A stretch of 64,000 nt of DNA from Arachis hypogaea (lineage: Eukaryota > Streptophyta > Magnoliopsida > Fabales > Fabaceae), in the NCBI RefSeq assembly GCF_003086295.3, contig NC_092040.1, positions 59,685,559 through 59,749,558 of the forward strand. The letters are read 5' to 3'. The translations under genes and the position numbers were made by a program. Shown one piece after another: positions 54,161 to 64,000 of this stretch. The notes beneath the pieces are model-generated. The model saw nothing but the letters and a program-made list of their open reading frames with translations, did not search any database and had not been told where the DNA came from. The stretch's first letter is position 1. Each line of letters starts with the position of its first letter.

Positions 54161-55814
54161 AGACTATCAAACTTAAGGATGTAAAAGCAAAGTGCTAGGT
54201 GGGAGACAACCCACCATGGTATAATCGTTCCGTTTCAGCCTTAGTTTTATTTTACTTTATTCTATTTTGTTTTTGTTAATGAATCTTCTCATAAGCCTTA
54301 GTTTTATTTTACATTATTCTATTTTGTTTTTGTTAATGACTCTTCTCATAATTTCTACATATAGTCTGCATTCACATTTGCATTTGCATTCTGCACATAT
54401 AAAAAAAAATAAAAAATAAAATAAAAATAAGAGAGAGGAAGCACGCGACGCGCCAGCGTCGCCGACGCATCTGCGTCAAAGGAGAATTAGCGAAAAAAGG
54501 GAATTGAACAGAAAGTCACGCGGAAGCATGGCTGGAGACGTGCCTTAGGTACAAACACGCCCAAGCAACCGCATCCCTGATGCGTCCGCTTCATTTGCGA
54601 AAATGCGCGTCACCCACGCGCAGGCGTGACCCCGCAAAATTGACGTAAAGGGGTGTATGGCAGAAAGTTGTGATGAAGTAGGGCTGGAACTATGCTAGAA
54701 GCACAAGCCTTACCACGCAAACGCGTGCCCCACGCATTCGCGTCATTTTGAAAGAAAGGCCATTCACGCGTGCGCGTCACCCACGCACACACGTTACCCT
54801 GAATTTTGGCAATATGCATTGGAGACAGAGAGTTGCGTGAACGCGAGGCTGCTCTCGCGCCACTAGCACAAATTAAGTCACGCGTCCACGTGACGGACGT
54901 GACCACGTCACTTAAAAATAACGCTACTCACACGATCACATGACCCACGCGCCCACGTCACATGCGACGCACCGTTTTCCTATATCAGCACCAGATATCT
55001 TATGTTTTCCCCCCAAATCCTATTTTTCTCTTCTCCCTTCTTATTTCTTATTTCTTTATTCTTTCTTCTTTACTCCTTCTCACTTTTTACTTTCTTCTCT
55101 CCCCCTTTCTTCCTTCTTCACAAATCATCATCAAGGTTCTTTTCTTTTCTTCTTTCCTCTTTACTTTTCCATTATTATTTTATCTTTATTTATGTTTTCT
55201 TCTTCTTTTTCCTTTTACTTTCATTATCTATGCTTTTTTTCTTTCTATTTCTTTTTAAACCCTTTTAATTGCTGTTGGAAAATTATTTGGGTCACTATTT
55301 TCTATATTTTGCTTGTGAATTATTAAGGAATTATTTGACAATTATATATTACTTTGTAATGGTTGCTTGAATGTTCATTTTAATACTTTCAATAACATCT
55401 TACTATGCATGCTATGTGTTTGTGAAAATGCCTGTATGGCATTGTGCATTATTTAAAATTATTCTATTCTACTACTCTAATGCCTTCTTTTCACAAATCC
55501 CCTTTTATATTTTATTGATTAAAATATAATTGTCAATACAAACAGATTGTTAGTTTAAATGAGTTGATAATCTAACTTGGACATTTAATGCTTGATCTAT
55601 GCTACTCATGCCTATGTTGGCATGCCAATAAACATCTTGCATCTAATTGTCATTACATGCACTTGCTATATTTCCATTGATGAACTTTCACATGTAGTCA
55701 TGACCATGTGTTAACGACATCCTTCTTTACCGTGCATTGATTATCACCGATACCATCCCCTTCCTTGTTCTAACCCTTCATTTTAAAAAGTTACTTTCTT
55801 CTTCCCTTTTCAGG
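54161..55814 (+). other. Non-coding spacer of element J
   Basis: Same plan as 3086-4607 reversed: conserved GGGAGACAACCCACCATGG after pol, a short direct repeat of about 60 bp near 54238 and 54297 (CCTTAGTTTTATTTTAC), the CGCG array, then a long C/T-rich stretch (54985-55270). Confidence 0.75.
54443..54968. repeat. CGCG palindrome array of element J
   Basis: Repeated GCGTC, CACGCG and ACGCGT words with AT spacers, giving inverted repeats about every 30-50 bp. It is more degraded than in D. Confidence 0.75.
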
Positions 55815-57075
55815 ATGGCCACCAAGAAAGGCAAGGAGAAAGCTACTCCCAAACCACCAAAAAGGAGAGGAACAAAGAGAGCATTAGTGGTAGAACCATC
55901 TTCAACAACGGTTAAACCCTCAACAAAATGAATCAAGAAAATCATCAAGGTCGATGAAAAAGAGAAAGCCTTTCCAGCAAAGGACACTGTGAGGTTCACT
56001 AACCGCTACTGTGAGCAGATGTTTCCCATCCTAGCTGAGAGAAACTATAACAATGAGCACCTTCTCATCCTCCCAACCCGCATTGTTAAAATTATTGAGC
56101 CCCGTATTGAGCAAAGACAATGAGGATTCCTACAGAGACAGCCACGACAAGTTAATCTATCATGAGTAGTTGAATTCTACTCCAATTTTCATATGCCAAC
56201 CCTGCAGTCTGTCTATGTCCATCAGAAGCAAGTCCCCATAACTGAAGAGGCCATTCAGCGAGCTTTAGATCTTCCTCCTGCTCCAGAAGGATTAGACGCA
56301 TTTCAAGAAACCTCACTCAAGCGCCAGACATACCAATTTGACTGAGACGTCGTTCTCAGAGTTATCGCACAACCTGGCAGCAGATGAATTTATGGATACC
56401 ATCGATCCCGACCAAAAGGGATATCGGCTTCCGCACTTACCTTGGAGGCTCGAATATGGGTACAGATTGTGTCCCATTACGTCTTTCTGAGCACTCACGA
56501 GTCCTCTTTCACTGCAGACATGGCTGTTCTACTCTGGTGTATCATTACAGACCAGTCTCTAAACTTAAAGACACATCCGGAATACCATGGGACACGTACA
56601 AATTACGGGCAACTTACCTTTTCCCTCCTTGGTTTCAAATCTAGTCTCAGTAGCCGGAGTCTCCTATAGGGCTGGGGACACTAAAGCCATGCTTCCACCG
56701 GATTATCAGTACGTCCCTAACGAGAAATATATCAGACCTCCAGCAGCCACTACCCACCAGCCTACAGAATCGGCCGAAGACATTCCCCCTTCCACACCAC
56801 AAGCACCTACAACAAATCAACTGCTCCATCAGATGCTTAAAAGATTGGATCGGCAAGACTAAAAAGCAAAGCTAAGGGAGCGCCGTAACCAGCGTCGATT
56901 CACATACCTCAAGGAGATGCTTATGGGAAACCACAGACCTTACAAAGACCCAGACACTCCGGACTCCACTTCATTTACCAGCACATGGAGCCATGACGGT
57001 CCCGATTGTGGAGATACTGCTACTAGCCCATCTTTGCTCCTGACAAATGGCACTGAGGACGGTGCAAAACCTTAA
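55815..57075 (+). pseudogene. Env-position ORF of element J
   Basis: ATG at 55815 (MATKKGKEKATPKPPKRR), stop at 55929-55931, then readable remnants: FTNRYCEQMFPILAERNYNN, LPTRIVKIIEPRI, VVEFYSNFHMPTLQSVYV, FTADMAVLLWCI, and a charged C-terminal part ending in GAKP and TAA at 57073. At least four stops and two frameshifts. The FYSNF motif parallels VQEFYSNLW in the FIDEL-like ORF, suggesting a shared plant transposon protein domain. No signal peptide is visible. Confidence 0.65.
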
Positions 57076-57178
57076 GTGTGGGGAGGTCGGTCAGTACCTA
57101 ACTTCCAGAGGTAATTTCTCTTCCCTAACACCAATAAAGTAAGATATTTATTTATTTTTATTTTTTAGAATAGGATAG
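57076..57178 (+). other. G-rich tract and start of 3' non-coding DNA of J
   Basis: GTGTGGGGAGGTCGG directly follows the stop codon and is conserved in I and D. It is a candidate polypurine tract, but no LTR start can be proved after it. Confidence 0.5.
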
Positions 57179-59446
57179 TGATCGGGGTAAAACTTGTCTC
57201 TCAACAAATTCCCATTCGGCAAGTGTACCGAATTTGTCGTCAAGTAAAAACTCACAATAGAGTGAGGTCGAATCCCACAGGGATTGATTGATCAAGCAAC
57301 TTTAATTAGAGGAATGATCTAGTTGAGCGAATCCATGAATAGAGTTGATAATTGCAGAAATTAAAATGGCAAGAAAGTAAATGACTGAAAGTAAATAGCA
57401 GAATTGTAAATGGAAATGGGGGAATTGCTCATAAAAGTAAATTGCAGAAAATAAAGAGAATGGGTAAGATCAGAAATAGGGAGTTCATTGGGCTTAGGAG
57501 ATGTTGCATTCTCCGAATCAATTTCATTTTCAACTCTTTCTCAATCAATGTACTCATTGATCTCCTTGGCAATCTTAAGTGATTGAATCACAATTTCTTG
57601 CAATTCAATCTCTCAAATCTTGATCAATAGCCAATTCCTTGGTCAATTGCTCATGAGAAGAGATGAAGTGTGGTCACTGATTATACCACATGCACTTCCC
57701 AAATCAAATGCTTAGAGGGTTATAGCCACATACCCATCCACACTCAATTTGGTCAGCATGAGAAAGCATTTCTAGCTAATCTCTTCATTCCTCTTTCAAG
57801 GATCCGAAGAGATCCATGTTTGAGTAGCTTCTTTTCCAAGATAACTATCCAATTGGATGAAGATCAGAAGCTTTCAAGAAAAATCAAAAGGAAAGATAGA
57901 AGAAGAATAAGAAAATTAGTATTGATCCATCAAATTACAACAGAGCTCCCTAACCCAATGAAAGGGGTTTAGTTGTTCATAGCTCTAGAAATCAAAATCA
58001 AAGATGGAGAATACATAATAAAGCTAGAAGTGCAAAGAAAGTAAATACAAAGAGTAGTTCTCTTTCTTAGCTCCCAAAAAGCTCCTCCCCCAAATGCTCC
58101 TCTCTATTTCAAAACTACTCCTATATATACTACTCTTCTCAGCTTCTAGTTAGCTCTTCAAGTCTTGGGCCTTTGGATTTTTGAGCTTGAAGCAGTTCCT
58201 TTCTTCAATTGGGCTTGGCTTACTTGCAGAGAGAAAGTGTGAAGTGGGCAGAGACTTTAGCTCAAGACGTTAGGGGTGTTTAACATTTAATGAAAATACA
58301 AGTTCGAGAACATTAGTGACACTTAACATTGTCACTAACGTTGCCATGCACCCCTTTGCCTCACGTTAAAGCCCACGTTAACTGGGTTAACGTGGCTTTT
58401 AACTTTGCCTTGCTAGCCTTCGAGAACGTTAGTGACACTCAACATTGTCACTAACGTTCAAGTGTGCCCCTTCTTGCTTCACGTTAAAGCTCACGTTAAC
58501 TAGGTTAACGTGGCTTCTAACGTGGCTTTTGCCAACCTTCGAGAACGTTAGTGACACTCAACATTGTCACTAATGTTCAAGTGTGCCCCTAGGTCTCACG
58601 TTAGAGTCCACGTTAACTGGGTTAACGTGGCTTCTAACGTGGCCATTCTTAGTCATCCCAACATTAGTAACAATGTTGAGTGTCACTAACGTTGGCTCAT
58701 TCTTTATTCCTCATCGTTAGCTTCCACGTTAACCAAATTAACGTGGAGGTTAACGTGGCTCTTGGGGGTTGTGTGGTTGCTCCAACGTTAGTGACAATGT
58801 TGAGTGTCACTAACGTTGTCGACAACTCTTCATCTCTTACGTTAGCTCCCACGTTAACCAAGTTAATGTGGGAGTTAACGTGGCTCTTTGCACCTTAGGC
58901 CAACGTTAGTGACAATGTTGGGTGTCACTAACGTTGGCTTCTCTTCCCCCTTTAACGTTAGAGGCCACGTTAACTAGGTTAACATGGCTTCTAACGTGGC
59001 CATTTGTGAGCAATTGCCAACGTTAGTGACAATGTTAAGTGTCACTAATGTTGGCTCAACTTCTCTTCTCCACGTTAGAGTTCACGTTAACTTAGTTATC
59101 ATGACTCTTTAACGTGGGCATTGATGGCTTTTGAGAGTGTTTTTGGCAATCACTTTTCTCCTTAACTTTGCAAGTTACCTCCCATTCCTTACTTCCTTTG
59201 GTCCTGAAATCAAGCAATAGAGTGCATCAAAGTTCTAGTCCACGTCATAGGTAATGCAATATACAATTTTGTCATTAAAATCATGCAAAATCCTCATGAA
59301 ATAATGTAAAATGCACAATGTATGCTTGAATCAAGGTCTGAGTGAATATTTTCCCAAAACTAACTTATTTCCTAAGAAAATGCATGAAATTACCTAAAAA
59401 CAATAAAGAAAAGGTCAGTGAAACTGGCCAAAATGCCCTGGCATCA
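57179..59446 (-). mobile_element. L: solo LTR of the F family
   Basis: Minus orientation: starts (plus strand) TGATCGGGGTAAAACTTG and ends TGCCCTGGCATCA, 2268 bp. Flanks are GATAG (57174-57178) and CATAG (59447-59451), a 5-bp duplication with one mismatch. The flanking J sequence becomes continuous with I and D when L is removed. It resembles the 5' LTR of F along its whole length. Confidence 0.9.
58265..59125. repeat. ACGTTA hairpin array of solo LTR L
   Basis: At least eight alternations of AACGTTAGTGAC...GTCACTAACGTT and CCACGTTAACT...GGTTAACGTGG (for example 58373-58395). Spacing is about 100-130 bp per pair. It is the best preserved of the ACGTTA arrays here. Confidence 0.92.
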
Positions 59447-60639
59447 CATAGATTGCATACAAATAATTAGTTGCATGCATGTTCTATTTGGTTGAAAAAA
59501 AAATAAGTTTCTTTTTAAGACCCTATTTTTGAAAATTTTCACTAATTTAAATCAAAACTTTTATGTTAAATTTGTTTGAAGTTGTATTTGGAACATAGTT
59601 TAAAAATCTAAAAACACACAACCCGTGAGATTTTGAGCATAATCACATGGTTTCATTATTTAACCATAAATATTTTATTCTTGTGTGTTTACTTCTCTAT
59701 GATTGTAATCCATATTTTGTTTCATCCTATATGTCCAATGTTTAATGTGTTATATGCATGCATATGATTGAGGCCATCACTTGTTTAGCTCACTTATCCC
59801 AAATAAGCCTACCCTTTAAATCACTAGCCTTAAGCAGAAAACAATTAAATATCCCAAATTGAATCTTTGGTTAGTTTAAGATAGAGATTGTGTGTTAATT
59901 AAGTATGGGAAAAATTTTGGGAACATGGGTTAATAAGGGAATATGTTATGTTCTTACTTTAATAAAATATTGGGAATTTGGGTGCCTACTCATGTAAAAC
60001 AGAAAAATGAAAAATCCATATGCATTGATATGTTATTTTTACTTAAAAAAATCCAAAATAAATAAATAATTAAGGGAAAAAAATTAACCCAATTCTAAGT
60101 TGAGTTAAGTTCCAAGATCACTGCACATGTGATAAAAAATTAAAAGAAAGTTGATGCATGAGTATGTAATGCAAAAGTGGGAAATTTTGGGTAGCTAGGC
60201 ATGATTCTAGAGTTATAAAGAGTGTATGTATGTTAGGTGAGAGATTAAGTTAGTCAAAGATTCATATTTTAGTTCACTTAACCATATATATATATCCTCA
60301 CCCTACCTTAGCCCCATTACAACGTTGAAAAGACCTCATGATGTTTGCATTGTACATTAAATATTGTTGATTGGTTAGGTGAAAAACAAAGTTTAGAAAG
60401 CATAATTAGAGAATAGTAGAGTGATTACCCTATACACTTGAGAGACTAGAGTGCATATACACCATCAGTGAGGGTTCAGTGCTTAATTCTATGTTCCCTG
60501 CTTTCATGAGCTATCTTCTTACATTTTTATCTGTTCTTACTGTATAAATTGAATTAGTGGAACTTGATTTATGTTTGTCTTGAAGAACTTATTTACTTTT
60601 AACCAAGTAGACAAAAATCATATAGTTGCATTTATATAT
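59447..60639 (+). other. 3' non-coding region of element J
   Basis: AT-rich with no frame. Bases 59447-60060 match I (1060-1740, reversed). Bases 60061-60639 have no partner in the window. A TATATATATA run lies near 60284. It ends at TATAT (60635-60639), the target site of G. Confidence 0.7.
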
Positions 60640-62324
60640 TGGTGCACAAAATTGTGATCTCTAACAATGGCGCTCAACTTGGTATGCGCGTTCATAATCT
60701 CAACACTTTCTTCACAACTCCGCACAACTAACCAGCAAGTGCACTGGGTCGTCCAACTAATACCTTACGTGAGTAAGGGTCGATCCCACGGAGATTGTCG
60801 GCTTGAAGCAAGCTATGGTCACCTTGTAAATCTTAGTCAGGCGGAATCAAATAGGTAATAGAGTTTGATAATTAAAATAGAAATAAAACATAAAGTAAAG
60901 ATAGAGATACTTATGTAATTCATTCGTGAGAATTTCAGATAAGTGTATGAAGGTGCTTTGCTCCTTTTGAATCTCTGCTTTCCTACTGCCTTCATCCAAT
61001 CCTTCATACTCTTTTTCATGGCAAACTGTATGTAGGGTTTCACCGACGTCAATGGCTACCTCCCATCCACTCAGTGAAAAAGGTCCTCTACAGTTTTCCG
61101 CATTACTAATCATCTGTCGGTTCTCGATCATGTTGGAATAGGATTTACTATCCTTTTGCATCTGTCACTATGCCCAACACTCGTGATTTTGAAGCTCTTC
61201 ACAGTCATCCCTTCCCAAATCCTACTCGGAATACCACAGACAAGGTTTAGACTTTCCGAATCTCAGGAATGGCCACCAATGGATTCTAGCTTATACCACG
61301 AAGACTCTGATCTCCCGGAATGTAAAGCTCAGTTGTCAGGCGAGGCAGTCATGCGTCGTGGGCCAGGAGTCCAAGAGATGCACGCTCAATCTTAAGTAGA
61401 ACGGAAGTGGTTGTCAGTCATGCGTTCATAGTTGAGAATGATGATGAGTGTCACGGATCATCACATTCATCAGGTTGAAGTGCGAGTGAATATCTTAGAA
61501 AAAGAATAAGCTTGAATTGAATAGAAGAACAATAGTAATTGCATTAATACTCAAGGAACAGCAGAGCTTCACACCTTAATCTATGGTGTGTAGAAACTCC
61601 ACCGTTGAAAATACACAAGAACAAGGTCTAGGCATGGCCGAATGGCCAGCCCCCAAAATGTGATCAAGAGATCAAAAGATGATCAAAAGATGAAAATAAA
61701 ATAGTAAAAGGTCCTATTTATAAGAAAACTAGCTACTAGGGTTTACAGAAATAGGTAAATGATGCAGAAATCCACTTCCGGGACCACGTGGTGTGTGCTT
61801 GGGCTGAGCATTGAGCTTTACACGTGTAGAGACTTCTCTTGGAGTTAAATGTCAGCTTTGGTACCAGTTTGGGCATTTAACTCCAACTTTTATGCCAGCT
61901 CTGGCGTTTTGACTTCAGAATAAGGCAGAGAAGGGGCGTTTGAACGCCAATTTGCATCATCAAAACTCGGGAAAAGTATGGACTATTATATATTGATGGA
62001 AAACCCTAGATGTCTACTTTCCAACATAATTGAGAGCACGCCATTTGGGGTTCTATAGCTCCAAAAATTCTACTTCGAGTGCAGGAAAGTCAGAATCCAA
62101 CAGCATCTACAGTCCTTTATCAGCCTCTGAATCAGATTTTTGCTCAGGTCCCTCAATTTCAGCCAGAAAATACCTGAAATCACAGAAAAACACACAAACT
62201 CATAGTGAAGTCCAGAAATATGAATTTTGCATAAAAACTTAATAAAAACATCCCAAAAAGTACCTAGATCCTCTAAAACTACCTAAAAATAATGCAAAAA
62301 AGCGTATATATTATCCGCTCATCA
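60640..62324 (-). repeat. 3' LTR of element G
   Basis: 1685 bp, TGGTGCACAAAATTGTG to TTATCCGCTCATCA on the plus strand. It shares with K a block around GGCCGAATGGCC (61632-61652) that A and B lack. It has a canonical TATAAATAGG on the minus strand at 61713-61722. The GGCGTT palindromes are degraded. Confidence 0.92.
61713..61722 (-). promoter_or_regulatory. TATA box in the G LTR
   Basis: TATAAATAGG on the minus strand. The aligned positions read TATTAATAGG in both LTRs of A and GATAAATAGG in B, so this is the best preserved core promoter of the group here. Confidence 0.55.
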
Positions 62325-63454
62325 CAACACCACACTTAAATTGTTGCTTGTCCCCAAGAAACTGAAAACAAAATAGGATAAAAAGAAGAGAATATACAAT
62401 GAATCCCACAGTATCAATGAAACGTAGTCCTAATTAGATGAACGGGGCTTGTAGCTTTTTGCTTCTGAACAGTTTTGGCATCTCACTTTATCCTTTGAGG
62501 TTCAGAACGATAGGCATCTATAGGAACTCAGAATTTCAGATAGTGCTATTGATTCTCCTAGTTCAGTGCGTTGATTCTTGAACACAGCTTCTTTATGAGT
62601 CTTGGTCGTGACCCTAAGCACGTTGTCTTCCAATATTACCACCGGATACATAAATGCCACAGACACATAACTGGGTGAACCTTTTCAGATTATGACTCAG
62701 CTTTGTTAAAGTCCCCTGTTAGAGGTGTCCAGAGTTCTTAAGCACACTCTTTTTGCTTTGGATCACGACTTTAACCACTCAGTCTCAAGTTTTTCACTTG
62801 GACCTTCATGACACAAGCACATGGTTAGGGACAACTTGATTTAGCCGCTTAGGCTTGGATATTATTTCCTTGGCCCTCCTATCCATTAACGCTCAAAGCC
62901 TTGGATCCTTTTTACCCTTGCCTTTTGGTTTAAGGGTTATTGGCTTTTTCTCCTTGCTTTTTCTCTCTTTTTTTTTTGCCATTTTTTTCACTACTTTTTC
63001 TTACTTCAAGAACCAATTTCATGATTTTTCAGATTATCAACAACATTTCTCTTTGTTCATCATTCTTTCAAGAGCCAACAACTTTAACATTCATAAACAA
63101 CAAGATAAAAAATATGCACTGTTCAAGCATTCATTCATAGAGCAAAAAGTATTGCCACCACATCAAACTAATTAAACTAGTTTCAGGATAAAATTTGAAA
63201 TCCAAGTACTTCTTTTTCTTTTGTAATTAAGCACATTTTTTCATTTAAGAGAGGTGAAGGATTCATTTATTCATGGCTTTAAGGCATAGACACTAGACAC
63301 TAATGATCATATAGTGAAGACACAAACATAGATAGAACATATAGCCTAAAAATCGAAAACAGAAAAATAAATAGACAAGGAGATTAAGTAATGAGTCCAC
63401 CTTAGTGAGGGTGATGTCTTCCTCTTGAAAATCCTATGGAGTGCTTGAGCTCTT
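62325..63454 (-). other. Internal 3' tail of element G
   Basis: No coding frame. The minus strand carries a purine-rich run (about 62950-63000) and a degraded LTR-adjacent motif (TAAGTGTGGTGT at 62327-62338). Its right end differs from A and B in sequence, consistent with a separate subfamily. Confidence 0.75.
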
Positions 63455-64000
63455 TGATGAGCGGATAATTTATACGCTTTTTGGCATTGTTTTTAGGTAG
63501 TTTTTAGTATGATCTAATTACTTTTAAGGATGTTTTCATTAGTTTTTATGCTAAATTCACATTTCTGGACTTTACTATGAGTTTGTGTATTTTTCTGTGA
63601 TTTCAGGTATTTTCTGGCTGAAATTGAGGGACCTGAGCAAAACTCTGATAGGAGGCTGACAAAGGACTGTTGATGTTGTTGGAATCTGACCTCCCTGCAC
63701 TCGAAATGGATTTTCTGGAGCTACAGAACTCCAAATGGCGCTCTCTCAACGGCGTTGGAAATTAGACATCCAGAGCTTTCCAGCAATATATAATAGTCTA
63801 TACCTTATTCGGAATTTGACGACGTAAACTGGCGCTCAACGCCAATTCCATGCTGCATTCTAGAGTCAAACGCCAGAAACACGTCACGAACCAGAGTTGA
63901 ACGCCCAAAACACGTTACAACTTGGCGTTCAACTCCAAGAGAAGCCTCAGCTCGTGGATAGATCAAGCTCAGCCCAAGCACACACCAAGTGGGCCCCGAA
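63455..64000 (+). repeat. M: start of a FIDEL-like 5' or solo LTR
   Basis: TGATGAGCGGATAATTTA begins at 63455 and the LTR runs to the window edge. It is diverged from A, with palindrome words GGCGCTCAACGCC near 63832-63844. Left flank CTCTT (63450-63454) is the expected target duplication. The window does not show whether an internal region follows. Confidence 0.92.

Larger units (their letters stand above)
52495..60639 (+). mobile_element. Element J: truncated plus-strand copy of the I/D family
   Basis: It begins inside RNase H and ends in 3' non-coding DNA where G is inserted. It contains pol (to 54160), spacer with CGCG array, env-position ORF (55815-57075), G-rich tract, and 3' non-coding DNA interrupted by solo LTR L. 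Neither LTR is seen. Its orientation is opposite to I and D. Confidence 0.85.
60640..63454 (-). mobile_element. Element G: 3' end of a minus-strand FIDEL-like element
   Basis: 3' LTR at 60640-62324 followed by an internal tail (62325-63454) that matches, reversed, the region before the 3' LTR of A (about 25430-26244). It is cut at 63455 by M. Gag, pol and the other LTR would lie to the right, outside the window. Confidence 0.88.

Noticed and set aside
54962..55326. Phe/Ser/Leu-rich ORFs suggesting a membrane protein
   Set aside because: They are translations of a C/T-rich tract, as are 3475-4045, 13484-13669 and 62855-63175. Frames overlap and are not conserved between the copies.
55815..57075. 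A cellular gene between repeats
   Set aside because: The same ORF with the same surroundings occurs in I and D after pol, so it belongs to the element.
52494..63454. G as the inverted missing end of element B
   Set aside because: G overlaps the part B still has, its LTR is about 160 bp longer and belongs to the K-type subfamily, so it is a different element.

Overview
This is plant nuclear DNA made almost entirely of nested LTR retrotransposons of the Ty3/Gypsy superfamily. They are Athila-like: the primer sites match tRNA-Asp, gag-pol is one long frame, and an extra env-position ORF follows pol. The commonest LTR starts TGATGAGCGGATAATTTA and carries GGCGTTTAACGCC palindromes. From memory this looks like the FIDEL family of Arachis (peanut and wild relatives), so a legume of that genus is the most likely source; this is recall, not a search. 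I see no ordinary cellular gene, no tRNA or rRNA gene and no CRISPR.

Layout. Bases 1-1054 look like the end of one ORF, a TATA-type promoter and a lysine-rich ORF that runs into an AT microsatellite, possibly an endogenous caulimovirid remnant. From 1055 to 43136 lies an old minus-strand element, here called I, broken up by later insertions. F (7452-39204, plus, no coding capacity) sits in the protease gene of I and is flanked by a perfect 5-bp duplication, CTTTC. D (12096-37999, minus) lies inside the 3' LTR of F. A (16228-27765, plus, FIDEL-like, duplication GCACT) and H (29657-37352, minus, duplication AGGAG) are inserted in D. A solo LTR, K (41096-42824, duplication ACCAT), and the 5' end of a second FIDEL-like element, B (from 43137), interrupt the gag gene of I. 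B stops at about 52494, where a plus-strand fragment of the I/D family, called J, begins. J carries a minus-strand solo LTR of the F family, L (57179-59446). It ends at 60640 against G, a minus-strand FIDEL-like 3' LTR plus internal tail. At 63455 another plus-strand FIDEL-like LTR, M, starts and leaves the window.

Coding state. A is nearly intact: one 1669-codon gag-protease-RT-RNase H-integrase frame with only four nonsense codons, then an env-position ORF with a single frameshift. B, D, I and J are decayed by stops, frameshifts and deletions. H has the only long undamaged frame, 959 codons of Gag plus protease, with a C-terminal tail that looks like the end of an integrase. H therefore has no reverse transcriptase of its own and would need enzymes from relatives.

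The most striking structure outside the genes is that each of the four element groups carries arrays of its own short inverted repeat in non-coding DNA. In two places the FIDEL-like copies A and B differ on both arms of a hairpin in a way that keeps the pairing. A shared 12-mer, TAAGTTTGGTGT, lies two bases outside the 3' LTR in three groups and recurs inside the elements. A U5 block resembling the complement of the tRNA-Asp T-arm lies about 90-100 bp from the primer site.
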